A stretch of 17,457 nucleotides of DNA, from positions 1 through 17,457 of the forward strand of contig CAZMSQ010000043.1 of NCBI GenBank assembly GCA_964569025.1. Direction: 5' to 3'. Positions 1 to 6,465 of this stretch are shown one piece after another (position 1 is the first letter of the stretch; the number at the start of each line of letters is the position of its first letter). Below the pieces are notes generated by a model that was not told the DNA's origin, searched no databases, and saw only the letters and a program-made list of their open reading frames with translations. A program made the translations under genes and the position numbers. Source of the stretch: CAZMSQ01 sp964569025. GTDB taxonomy: Bacteria; Bacteroidota; Bacteroidia; Chitinophagales; Saprospiraceae.

Positions 1-561
1 ATACCCAAACCGCTCCTCCACAAATTCCCGAAACGCATCCGTCCCCACATCATAGCACTTATAATCAGTCCCATTGCACCGATCAAACTGAATCATAAAC
101 TGATGTCCGTTCAGCTTATCCGCAATATCTTGGTGCTCCCTCATCAACCAAACACTCCCAATCTGCCCATGCTCTTCCCCATCCGTCACCAATAGCGAAT
201 GCCCGGAATCCTTCAACGCCCACAATATGGCACACCCCGCCCGATCATCCGCCCCAAGCACACTCCGGTCTCCGGTTCTCTTCCTGGCCACGAAAAAGTC
301 TTCATCTTGCACCACATCATGCTCATATGGCTCCTCATGGTGATACTTTGGAATATAACACTCATCCATCACCGTATCCGCGTGTGCCACCAGCACCACT
401 TTGTCCAGCCGGCTCCCTTCAATGTATACAAATCGCTCCTTCCCTTCCGAATCTGCCTCCCTGAATACCGCCCCGGGTAGCTCACGAAATCTGTCGATTA
501 TCGGAGCCGTGGTCCATAGCGGATACTCCAGAAATTGTCTGAGAAGATCTTGGTTGTTCAT
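1..561 (-). CDS. Zn metallopeptidase, M20/M28/M42-like (5' part, runs off left edge)
   Basis: The gene reads leftwards from an ATG at 561 and stays open to base 1, giving 187 residues without a stop, so the C-terminus is outside the window. The visible part carries the ligand pattern of co-catalytic zinc exopeptidases: HAD (His60, Asp62) after a hydrophobic strand, GADDRAG (Asp105, the bridging Asp), GEEHGQIGS (Glu129 general base and Glu130 ligand), and QFDR (Asp160). The final His ligand would lie in the missing part. Such enzymes remove amino acids or cleave small peptides. There is no signal peptide, so a cytoplasmic location is likely. The pattern fits M20, M28 and M42 alike and I cannot choose between them. 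The gene starts 26 bases after the stop of the upstream unknown gene on the same strand, so the two may be co-transcribed. Confidence 0.8.
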   Translation of the reverse strand, partial: MNNQDLLRQFLEYPLWTTAPIIDRFRELPGAVFREADSEGKERFVYIEGSRLDKVVLVAHADTVMDECYIPKYHHEEPYEHDVVQDEDFFVARKRTGDRSVLGADDRAGCAILWALKDSGHSLLVTDGEEHGQIGSVWLMREHQDIADKLNGHQFMIQFDRCNGTDYKCYDVGTDAFREFVEERFGY

Positions 562-587
562 GGGTTCTTATTTTATTTGGTTTTCAA

Positions 588-1142
588 TTAAAATCCTACC
601 CCAGACACCACCTCAATACCCGCATTCTGATAGCGCCCAAATACATATCGTTCTGACGCATCATCTATCAGACCAGATGGCATAGTCGCATTTAGTCCCT
701 TTTCCTTAAGGAGTGTATCCTCATCTTTCGTGACCACAACAGAATGCAAATAGATATTTAGAATACTCAGAACCTCTGCAGCGTTCTTCCCAGACTCCCC
801 AATCTTAGACAGCAACACTTTTCGAGGGACCGCATGGTCATGGCGAAAATTTTTTGTGAGAACATGTTTCGCTTTCCCATTTTGCAACCCATTTTTATAA
901 GTCAACATAGCTTCTGCCGACCAGTACGGCTGGCCGAAATACTTGATGTTCCTTCCCTCTTCATCCTTTTCAGAAGCCATCCAGATGTACGAATTTAGCA
1001 GACCCTTCACGATCCTTTCCGGCACATCAATCAGATTCAACGCTGCCTCAATAAGCTGCGCCGCAATCTCTCTGGTTCTGTAGTTGACAATATCCAAAAT
1101 CACAGATTTTACTTCTCCGACAACTCGGAAAAGCCGCAACAA
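588..1142 (-). CDS. Unknown protein, paralogue A (keeps an HDH motif)
   Basis: I do not recognise this family. It is a soluble protein of up to 184 residues with no signal peptide or membrane segment. It is clearly paralogous to the gene at 1601-2125. Both have a TRE..A..IE N-terminus, an IKY[FY]GQPYWS core, an LNxYxHxVV[VL]T strand and a GI[ER]VV C-terminus. This copy has HDHAVP (His101-Asp102-His103) followed by VTKDED (residues 138-142). That arrangement is loosely reminiscent of an HNH-type nuclease, but this is only a suggestion. The start is uncertain: TTG at 1142 gives the longest frame, but alignment with the paralogue favours a GTG at 1103 or TTG at 1097. A GGAG lies 11 bases before the GTG. 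The metallopeptidase gene follows 26 bases downstream. Confidence 0.7.
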   Translation of the reverse strand: MLRLFRVVGEVKSVILDIVNYRTREIAAQLIEAALNLIDVPERIVKGLLNSYIWMASEKDEEGRNIKYFGQPYWSAEAMLTYKNGLQNGKAKHVLTKNFRHDHAVPRKVLLSKIGESGKNAAEVLSILNIYLHSVVVTKDEDTLLKEKGLNATMPSGLIDDASERYVFGRYQNAGIEVVSGVGF

Positions 1143-1600
1143 ACCCCAACCTTATTCAATTTTATTCCACGGTTTTCAAGGGCTTTCACCTCATTCCACA
1201 ACACATACAACACCAAAGCCACATACAAGAATCATAAGGTTATCACGGAGTGCCTTTAAATTACACACTTTTCCCCATACTGCAAACAAAATTTGCAAAA
1301 AGTGACAAAAGTCAATGCAGTCAATCAACCAAATCCTCCTGAAACAACCCCTTTCAATCCCCCATCTACATGTAAAGACCCGTAGTCCGCTGCGGCTTTT
1401 GCAGTCTTTTGTGGCAGTAGGTTTGGTTTTTAGATAAACCCCGGTCATCATCTAGAATCGCTTCTAGCTTAGTATGTTCCTCTCAAAGAATCTTGAAAAT
1501 CTACTCAAGAATGGCCATGTGGTCATGTAAATTCTCGCAGCCCAATTGCCTATTTGCTCTAACTCAGGGGTTCTGGCAAAAGGGACCATACAATTTGTAC
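1143..1600. other. Intergenic, no credible gene; two small palindromes
   Basis: No convincing gene lies in these 458 bases. An 86-codon minus-strand frame at 1191-1451 is rich in Cys and Trp and looks random. Two short hairpin-forming palindromes are visible. One is CTAGAA-TCGC-TTCTAG at 1452-1467 (6-bp perfect stem). The other is CCGTAG-TCCG-CTGCGG at 1380-1395 (6-bp stem with one G-U pair). The stretch should hold the promoter of the 588-1142 gene, but I see no good TAnnTTTG box. Confidence 0.4.
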
Positions 1601-2125
1601 TCACAATTTCGGAATCCTCCGTTCCAACCCTTCCACCACACGAATCCCGATCCTTGTAAATTTTGAGAATAGGAATTCGTCAGAAGTCCCATCCAATTGT
1701 TCCTCCGACAACCGATACCCATGCCATCGTTGCCTCAGCATACTTGACTCGTGTCCGGTCAACACAACGCAATGGTAATAGGTATTCAGAATCTCCAAAA
1801 TCCCCTCAGCTGTTTGGTCACCATCCAGAATCTTTTGCAGAATTTCCCTCATCGAAACAACTGGCTCGACCACCAGCTTACCCCCCGCCTGAAATTCAAA
1901 CTGACCGGCCTGCAGAGCTCCCATATATTGATCTATGGCTCGCTGCGACCAGTATGGTTGCCCATAATACTTAATCGGCACCCCATCATCATCGCGCCTG
2001 GAAACCATCTGAAGCATGTTGCGCAGCAGCACCCTCCTCAGTGGCTTGTCCAAATCTGACACCCTCAACATCCCCTCAATCATATGTGCGACAGCCTCTC
2101 TGGTTTTTGGGTTGGCTATTTTCAT
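1601..2125 (-). CDS. Unknown protein, paralogue B (HDH motif lost)
   Basis: This 174-residue soluble protein of unknown function starts at an ATG (2125-2123) and ends at 1601. It is a diverged paralogue of the next gene downstream. The shared blocks are KTREAVAHMIEG near the N-terminus, DDDGVPIKYYGQPYWSQRA (residues 45-63), EILNTYYHCVVLT (111-123) and GIRVVEG near the end. At the position where the paralogue has HDHAVP this copy has VEPVVS (residues 86-91), and KDED is replaced by GHES. If those residues are catalytic in paralogue A, this copy would be inactive or altered. A 475-base non-coding stretch separates the two genes, so they are probably transcribed separately. Confidence 0.75.
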   Translation of the reverse strand: MKIANPKTREAVAHMIEGMLRVSDLDKPLRRVLLRNMLQMVSRRDDDGVPIKYYGQPYWSQRAIDQYMGALQAGQFEFQAGGKLVVEPVVSMREILQKILDGDQTAEGILEILNTYYHCVVLTGHESSMLRQRWHGYRLSEEQLDGTSDEFLFSKFTRIGIRVVEGLERRIPKL

Positions 2126-2242
2126 TCATATTTGGTTTTTCATATTCACCCACTGCGAAGCCCCCCTTCCCAAGTAATCTCCTCATCCATTCCCACAACC
2201 ATCTTATTTACTCCCCATAAAATCAATATACTATACCCTAAA

Positions 2243-2276
2243 TAATTTTTAATTCATAATTTTTAATTTTTAATTC
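2243..2276. repeat. AT-rich AATTAAAAATTA direct repeat
   Basis: Read on the minus strand, the block begins at the end of the 2270-2866 gene and consists of about three copies of AATTAAAAATT, one interrupted by ATG. It overlaps the gene's TAA stop (2272-2270). I recall similar AT-rich arrays after bacterial stop codons, but I cannot assign a function. It lacks a GC stem, so it is not a standard intrinsic terminator. Confidence 0.4.
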
Positions 2277-2866
2277 TCAAACACCACAAACACCCCATCC
2301 TGCAACCTCACCACCGCCCGCTCCGTCTTCCCCACCGGCAAATACCTCATCTCCCCCTCCCCACTCTGCACAGTCAGCGTCCAGTCAGCTGAATCAAAAA
2401 CCTTGACCAAATCTGCCATCGGCAGACGGGCAGAAAAGCGGCTGGCGAAGCCATCTCCGGCGCGTTGGTTGTACAACAACTCAATGTCCGCACTCTTGGC
2501 TGCAAAGCCCGGATGGGCAATCTCAAACCGTTCAACGCTGCGGTACAGGCGGTCGTCTTCAATCGTAAAATTCAGGGTCGCCGTGTCGCGCACCTCATTG
2601 CGGAAACGAAAGGTCAGATCCAGCAGCAGCTCGCTCTTGACATCCCCCGGACGCTCAAATTTCAGGGGCTTGATAAAGTACTGTGTGCCGTCCTCACCCA
2701 CATAAAAGGTCTCGTACAGATTGCGGGCCGACTTGACCGCACCAGGGCGCACCGAGCCGCAAGAAGCCAAAAGGAGAATGGAAAACAGGATGGAGAATGG
2801 GAAAAAGTATCGGACCCCGCGGGCAAAGAGAAAAGGGGTCAGGGTGGAGGGAGAGGAGAATGGCAT
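2270..2866 (-). CDS. Predicted lipoprotein of unknown function
   Basis: This 198-residue protein has a long N-terminal export signal. The hydrophobic run FFPFSILFSILLLASC ends in a good lipobox (LASC, Cys36), so an envelope lipoprotein is likely. The mature part appears beta-rich (alternating LTFRFRN, TLNFTIEDD, DWTLTVQSGEG), with no domain I recognise. The gene begins three bases after the stop of the preceding gene (2870-3397), which points to one operon with coupled translation. The DNA for the export signal holds three copies of CCATTCTCC, at the start codon and within the hydrophobic run. This suggests the segment grew by slippage. Confidence 0.75.
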   Translation of the reverse strand: MPFSSPSTLTPFLFARGVRYFFPFSILFSILLLASCGSVRPGAVKSARNLYETFYVGEDGTQYFIKPLKFERPGDVKSELLLDLTFRFRNEVRDTATLNFTIEDDRLYRSVERFEIAHPGFAAKSADIELLYNQRAGDGFASRFSARLPMADLVKVFDSADWTLTVQSGEGEMRYLPVGKTERAVVRLQDGVFVVFEN

Positions 2867-2869
2867 AGG

Positions 2870-3397
2870 TTACTCTTGCTTAAAACGGTTGGCAATAGCC
2901 TCACGGCTGAATAGGCGGCCTGAATGAACAGAATCCGTGGCGGTGGCCACCAAACAGACCAAGGCGTTCTCAAATTGCTGACAGTATTCGGCAGCAGTCA
3001 GGCTGTCAGTCTGGTGGCGTTTGTAGAAAAACACCCCTTCCTCACGCTCGGACTCCACCGAATCATCCGGCAGACCAAAGATATTCAGTTCTTCCAACCT
3101 CCGCAAGGTGGTCCGCACAGGCAGCCCCACGAAGATCATCGCTGAGTCACCCTCGATGCACCGAAACAACGGCACCTGCTCGCTGGTGCGCGCATAGAGC
3201 CCGTCCCACATCGCCTGGCACGCCCTCGCACTGTCACTCACCTGCTCCGAAGCCCCCAATCTGAACACGATGCCATTCACAAGCGGAAGGACCTGCGGGT
3301 CAGCGCCCGCGGCATCACCAGAGGTAGCAGTGGTGCAAGAATACGTGACGCACAACAATAGCACAGCAGCAAACACAACAGAACAAATATGATTCAT
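2870..3397 (-). CDS. Predicted exported protein, probable lipoprotein, unknown
   Basis: This is a 175-residue protein with an N-terminal hydrophobic segment (about residues 5-20) ending in VTYSC at Cys21. The lipobox is imperfect because the -3 residue is Thr instead of Leu, so either lipid attachment or ordinary signal cleavage is possible. The mature part has three further Cys residues and an acidic middle (DDSVESEREEG). I recognise no domain. The gene is followed after three bases by another lipoprotein gene, so the two are very likely co-expressed and may act together in the envelope. A strong hairpin (3425-3447) separates this gene from the upstream TRL-like gene. Confidence 0.72.
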   Translation of the reverse strand: MNHICSVVFAAVLLLCVTYSCTTATSGDAAGADPQVLPLVNGIVFRLGASEQVSDSARACQAMWDGLYARTSEQVPLFRCIEGDSAMIFVGLPVRTTLRRLEELNIFGLPDDSVESEREEGVFFYKRHQTDSLTAAEYCQQFENALVCLVATATDSVHSGRLFSREAIANRFKQE

Positions 3398-3424
3398 ACT
3401 CGAGTGGATCTGCCCCAGACAAAT

Positions 3425-3447
3425 GAGGGGGCCACCGGGGCCCCCTC
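3425..3447 (-). terminator. Strong hairpin after the TRL-like gene
   Basis: The stem is nine perfect base pairs, GAGGGGGCC with GGCCCCCTC, around a 5-base loop. It begins 24 bases after the stop of the 3471-3755 gene and lies 28 bases before the next start codon. The downstream tract on the minus strand (ATTTGTCT) is only weakly T-rich, so it may be a partial terminator or an RNA-stabilising hairpin that lowers expression of the two downstream genes. Confidence 0.6.
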
Positions 3448-3470
3448 TCTGTACAAGGTGCTTGTAAAAA

Positions 3471-3755
3471 TTACTCGCCTGTAACCATTGTTTCGTAGGT
3501 CACAATCAGGTTCAGCAGGCTGGTCTGCTTAATGTCAACAGTCGAAATCTTGGTGATTCCGCCATTCTTAGCAGCTGCCATGATGCTGGCATCCTGGTCA
3601 AAGAACAGCACACCCAGAAAGCCAGTCGCCTTCGAAGTGCCCACCTTGTTGCCAACAGGATTGCTCGTGGCATTCACTGGCAATGTCAACGCACAGCTTG
3701 ACATCATGGCCGCTACGGCCAGCAGTCCGAGAATGTTTCTCATCTTCTTAAACAT
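3471..3755 (-). CDS. TRL-like family protein (predicted lipoprotein)
   Basis: This 94-residue protein matches what I remember of the TRL-like family (named from the 'tRNA-associated locus'). It has a short lipoprotein signal ending MMSSC (Cys21), then a conserved core with ATGFLGVLFFDQDASIMAAA and a NGGITKISTVD strand, ending in a YETMVTGE strand. The role of the family is not established. The protein is small, exported and probably membrane-anchored. ATG at 3755 gives MFKKMRN; Met5 would also leave a usable signal. No tRNA gene is visible next to it. A long non-coding leader precedes it and a strong hairpin follows it. The upstream region holds a promoter candidate and a phased repeat array. 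Confidence 0.82.
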   Translation of the reverse strand: MFKKMRNILGLLAVAAMMSSCALTLPVNATSNPVGNKVGTSKATGFLGVLFFDQDASIMAAAKNGGITKISTVDIKQTSLLNLIVTYETMVTGE

Positions 3756-4124
3756 AAGTACATGATTTAGTGCTCCTACTCGTAAGGCTTTTCGGATTCG
3801 CCCCGTTTTTTAACGTGGGTTCTGGACTCCACAATGTGTTCCTTTTCAGATTGATTGCACACCTATTCATTCTTCTCTTCTGACAACTGGTATGACCCGC
3901 AGCAGTCCTTCAATCCCATAGGCATACAGAATGTCAGGCCGCTTTCAAGCCAGATACCACGTCAGACCCACCCACACTGGGGTTCGTCAGCCAATCTTTC
4001 CAATCCAGAAAAGTATTTTCCTGGTTCCCGGGTGGTGCAATCTATTCAGGGTTAACTCATTACTTCCAAACACCAACGGCACATAACCCTTTCAAAAACG
4101 CAGTTTATACAACAACAATGACAT
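3756..4124 (-). promoter_or_regulatory. Long non-coding leader of the TRL-like gene
   Basis: No credible gene lies in this stretch of about 370 bases; the 66-codon plus-strand frame at 3855-4055 looks random. If transcription begins near 4118, the TRL-like mRNA would have an untranslated leader of about 360 bases. Near the start codon there is a stem-loop, CCC-a-CGTT/AACG-GGG with an AAAA loop, at about 3803-3821. A second, weaker promoter-like arrangement (TTG, 22 bases, TACTTTTC at 4015-4008) would give a leader of about 245 bases. The stretch could also encode a small RNA. Confidence 0.35.
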
Positions 4125-4157
4125 CAAATATACTCAACTTTCAGATTATTCTCACAA
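4125..4157 (-). promoter_or_regulatory. Candidate Bacteroidota promoter upstream of the TRL-like gene
   Basis: On the minus strand the sequence has TTG (4157-4155), 22 bases, then TATATTTG (4132-4125). The second box matches the Bacteroidota -7 consensus TAnnTTTG exactly and the spacing is in the accepted range. Transcription would start near 4118 and run towards the TRL-like gene. Confidence 0.5.
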
Positions 4158-4186
4158 CCCTAAAAGCCACAAAAATGCCCAAACCC

Positions 4187-4257
4187 TCCGTTAAATTTGA
4201 ATTTCGACCGTTTAATTTCTATTTTCTACCGTTTAATGATTTTTTTTGACCGTTCGT
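4187..4257. promoter_or_regulatory. Four phased CCGTT sites resembling a LytTR operator array
   Basis: Nine-base sites begin at 4187, 4207, 4228 and 4249: TCCGTTAAA, ACCGTTTAA, ACCGTTTAA and ACCGTTCGT. Each matches eight of nine positions of the published LytTR-domain consensus [TA][AC][CA]GTTN[AT][TG]. The spacing of 20, 21 and 21 bases equals two helical turns, as in known LytTR direct-repeat operators (9-base sites, 12-13 base spacers). The nearest site is 30 bases upstream of the candidate -33 element at 4157, a position typical for an activator of the leftward promoter. Confidence 0.5.
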
Positions 4258-4265
4258 GCCTCGCC

Positions 4266-5546
4266 TCAAGTTTTGCGTTTTTTCTTTTTCGCCGCCGGAA
4301 AAAGAACATTATTGAGAATGAGCCTGTAGCCTGGAGAGTTGGGATGAAGGTCCAGATCGGTATCTGGTTCGTCCACAAAATGCCGGTAGTCCTCCGGATC
4401 ATGCCCCCCATAGAAGGTAAAAAATCCGTCCATCACCGTCCCGTGAATGTACCGCGCCTCGCCCATGGGCTTGGTTTCCCCAAGTATGAGAATGCTTGAT
4501 TTAATGAGGTTCTTTTTGTAGGCTGTCGTCTGCCCCAAAAACCCTTTTACGGTGCGTGTATGATTTTGGGTCAGCATAGTCGGGACGGGATCCCACTTGG
4601 CCGAAAAATCAAAGAGCGTGAAATAGTCTTCCTCCGGATTGGCCTTCCGGCTATGGTGATTGTCGATGCTCGAAAATTCATACTGAAACGGATTGCGTTC
4701 CAGCTCAAAATTCTCAAACGCAAAGGTCCGGCTAAAGTCCAGCTTAGCCTGAGCATCAGGGTCTGCAGGATCCCCATCATACACCTGGTGGCAGATATCC
4801 AGCCCTTCAGCGGCCAGCGCGATATCATACGTATCTGTCGCAGAGCACATCGCAAACATAAAGCCCCCGCCGGCCACATACTCTTTGATTTTCTTCACCA
4901 CAGCAAGCTTCAGCTGAGACACCTTCTCAAACCCTTCTTTCTCCGCCAGTGCCTCCATCCGCGCCTGATTGGCCCGGTACCAGGTCGTATTGTGGTAAGC
5001 CCGATAAAAGCGCCCATACTGCCCGGTAAAATCTTCATGGTGCAGGTGCAGCCAGTCGTACTTCACCAGCTCATCTGCCAGCACCTCTGAGTCGTACACC
5101 GTTTCGTACGGAATCTCCGCATACGTCAGCACCAGCGTCACCGCATCATCCCACGGCTGCATCCGCTCCCCTCGCGCGTTCACCTCTGGTGTGTACACTG
5201 CAATCCGCGGCGCTTTCTCCAGCTTCATCGCCTGCTGATTCACCTCCGGATGCCCGATTTCATCCAAAATGCGCGCAAACTGGGCATCCGCAATAATCTC
5301 ATAGCTCACCCCCCTGATTTTACACTCCTTCTCAAACACCTGATTATAAGGAATCACAAAGCTCCCCCCCCGATAGTTGAGCAACCACCAGGCCTCCATT
5401 CCACTCTCCAGCACCCAGTACGTAATCCCATACGCCTTGAGATGATTCCGCTGCTCCACATCCATCGGCAGCAACAAATGACTCCCCCTCACCAATCCCA
5501 CACCCCCCAAAAAAACCCCGATCACCAGCAATATCCGATACATCAT
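4266..5546 (-). CDS. Conserved exported Bacteroidota protein, usually named 'asparagine synthetase B'
   Basis: This 426-residue protein has an N-terminal signal segment (residues 3-20) and closely resembles, from memory, a Bacteroidota family labelled asparagine synthetase B. Nothing in it supports that name. It lacks the N-terminal Cys2 of a class II glutaminase and has no SGGxDS ATP-pyrophosphatase loop. The best blocks are YGITYWVLESG (39-49), LLNYRGGSFVIPYNQ (55-69), YDWLHLHHEDFTGQYG (163-178) and GGGFMFAMCSATD (226-238). The last two recall class I amidotransferase-like folds, as in ThuA or DUF4159 proteins: a strand, a nucleophile-elbow-like Cys234 and a GGG loop. Its substrate is unknown. 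It ends in a basic KKKKRKT tail. ATG codons at 5546 and 5543 are both possible starts. GC-rich hairpin repeats lie just upstream. Confidence 0.8.
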   Translation of the reverse strand: MMYRILLVIGVFLGGVGLVRGSHLLLPMDVEQRNHLKAYGITYWVLESGMEAWWLLNYRGGSFVIPYNQVFEKECKIRGVSYEIIADAQFARILDEIGHPEVNQQAMKLEKAPRIAVYTPEVNARGERMQPWDDAVTLVLTYAEIPYETVYDSEVLADELVKYDWLHLHHEDFTGQYGRFYRAYHNTTWYRANQARMEALAEKEGFEKVSQLKLAVVKKIKEYVAGGGFMFAMCSATDTYDIALAAEGLDICHQVYDGDPADPDAQAKLDFSRTFAFENFELERNPFQYEFSSIDNHHSRKANPEEDYFTLFDFSAKWDPVPTMLTQNHTRTVKGFLGQTTAYKKNLIKSSILILGETKPMGEARYIHGTVMDGFFTFYGGHDPEDYRHFVDEPDTDLDLHPNSPGYRLILNNVLFPAAKKKKRKT

Positions 5547-5562
5547 AATCTAAGTTTTGCAA

Positions 5563-5583
5563 GGGCGCCCCTCGTGGGCGCCC
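5563..5583. repeat. GC-rich hairpin repeat, copy 1
   Basis: GGGCGCCC, loop CTCGT, GGGCGCCC forms an 8-bp stem. It lies 17 bases upstream of the start codon at 5546 and would be in that gene's leader. The same core recurs at 6611-6631 and, with compensating changes, at 6537-6557. Confidence 0.7.
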
Positions 5584-5613
5584 CCATATTCTCAGTATAC
5601 ATCCCTCACGATG

Positions 5614-5637
5614 CACGAGCCCCTCACGGGCGCCCAC
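5614..5637. repeat. GC-rich hairpin repeat, copy 2, cut by the gap
   Basis: CACGAGCCCCTCACGGGCGCCCAC is a variant of the same hairpin family and ends exactly at the run of N. On the other side of the gap the sequence resumes with GTGGGTGCCC (5738-5747), which is also part of this repeat. More copies are therefore probably hidden in the gap. Confidence 0.5.
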
Positions 5638-5737
5638 NNNNNNNNNNNNNNNNNNNNNNNNNNNNNNNNNNNNNNNNNNNNNNNNNNNNNNNNNNNNNNN
5701 NNNNNNNNNNNNNNNNNNNNNNNNNNNNNNNNNNNNN
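5638..5737. other. Assembly gap (100 N)
   Basis: Exactly 100 N, so the length is a placeholder. Both edges are hairpin-repeat sequence, which explains the break. Frames drawn through it have no meaning. Confidence 0.98.
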
Positions 5738-5763
5738 GTGGGTGCCCTTGCCCTGCTCATCAT

Positions 5764-6387
5764 TCATTCTCCCTCACACTGATCAAGCATCTTCAAAAAG
5801 CTATATATAGCCCTGCTCGCATTTTGCTTATCAGCAAACACAAACTGCGCCTCTGCCACCTCTTCCGCACCTGATTTCCGAATCACAGGCTTATCCCCAA
5901 GCGTCCGTATCTTGAACCCTGGGTGGTACTGGTCATCCAAAAACGGCACCATATTCGTCTTATCAATCTGATCCAGAGGCACCTCCCAGAGGGTACGCGT
6001 CCCATACTGGCTGACATCCACTGTAAGCACGCACCCATCCAGCGCCACATCCATCCGATTCGTCCAGTCAGTAGTCACCACCACCTGCTCGCAAGCCCCG
6101 CGAAACGAAGTCAGCCCATAGTCAGTCTCCCCGGTAATCGGATCCGGGCTGGCATTAAATGTATTGTCATTGCGCCGCTGCGCATCTTGCGGCGTCTGTT
6201 GCTGCGTCACAGGCTCCGGCGCCCCAGTGGCCCGCCGCACCACCTTGGAGGGCTGCTCAGTGCTGGCAGAAGAATCAGAAGCCTGACTGCCGCTGCCAGA
6301 GTCCGACGGCGTACAAGCCGAGATAAAAAGAATGGCCCCAAGGGCTGCGCTCAGAAAGAATTTCATGCCAAATCGAATTTTATACAT
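5764..6387 (-). CDS. Predicted lipoprotein of unknown function
   Basis: This 207-residue protein has a lipoprotein signal ending in FISAC (Cys25), then a Ser/Thr/Gln-rich low-complexity linker to about residue 80. A compact domain of about 110 residues follows (GETDYGLTSFRGACEQ to the end). The domain has two Cys (in RGACEQ and DGCVLTV) that could form a disulphide, plus a third near the C-terminus (LDQCEGE). I recognise no family. ATG at 6366 (MKFFLSAALG) would give a more usual signal peptide than ATG at 6387 and is a good alternative start. The gene is flanked on both sides by the GC-rich hairpin repeats and is probably a single transcription unit. Confidence 0.75.
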   Translation of the reverse strand: MYKIRFGMKFFLSAALGAILFISACTPSDSGSGSQASDSSASTEQPSKVVRRATGAPEPVTQQQTPQDAQRRNDNTFNASPDPITGETDYGLTSFRGACEQVVVTTDWTNRMDVALDGCVLTVDVSQYGTRTLWEVPLDQIDKTNMVPFLDDQYHPGFKIRTLGDKPVIRKSGAEEVAEAQFVFADKQNASRAIYSFLKMLDQCEGE

Positions 6388-6419
6388 TCTCTAACTCACA
6401 AACAACCTCAATAATATGC

Positions 6420-6454
6420 AGAATCCCGAATAATTGTTCGCATTTTTCTCCACA
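6420..6454. repeat. 35-bp direct repeat, left copy
   Basis: AGAATCCCGAATAATTG followed by a T-rich part and TTCTCCACA. It matches the block at 6680-6714 at about 29 of 35 positions. The two copies bracket the GC-rich hairpin cluster in direct orientation. Confidence 0.65.
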
Positions 6455-6465
6455 CCCCCCTCCCC

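Noticed and set aside
199..685. Plus-strand frames of 93-94 codons
   Set aside because: They lie antisense to the metallopeptidase, whose catalytic motifs are clear, and to the next gene's end.
1191..1451. 86-codon minus-strand frame in the intergenic region
   Set aside because: Its composition is rich in Cys, Trp and Phe with no domain, and it has no plausible start context; it looks like a chance frame.
3756..4265. tRNA gene expected from the TRL name
   Set aside because: No T-loop GTTCRA motif in a cloverleaf context and no CCA-proximal acceptor stem were found on either strand.
5250..5874. Frames on both strands crossing 5638-5737
   Set aside because: They depend on N bases and overlap the 4266-5546 gene in the wrong frame.
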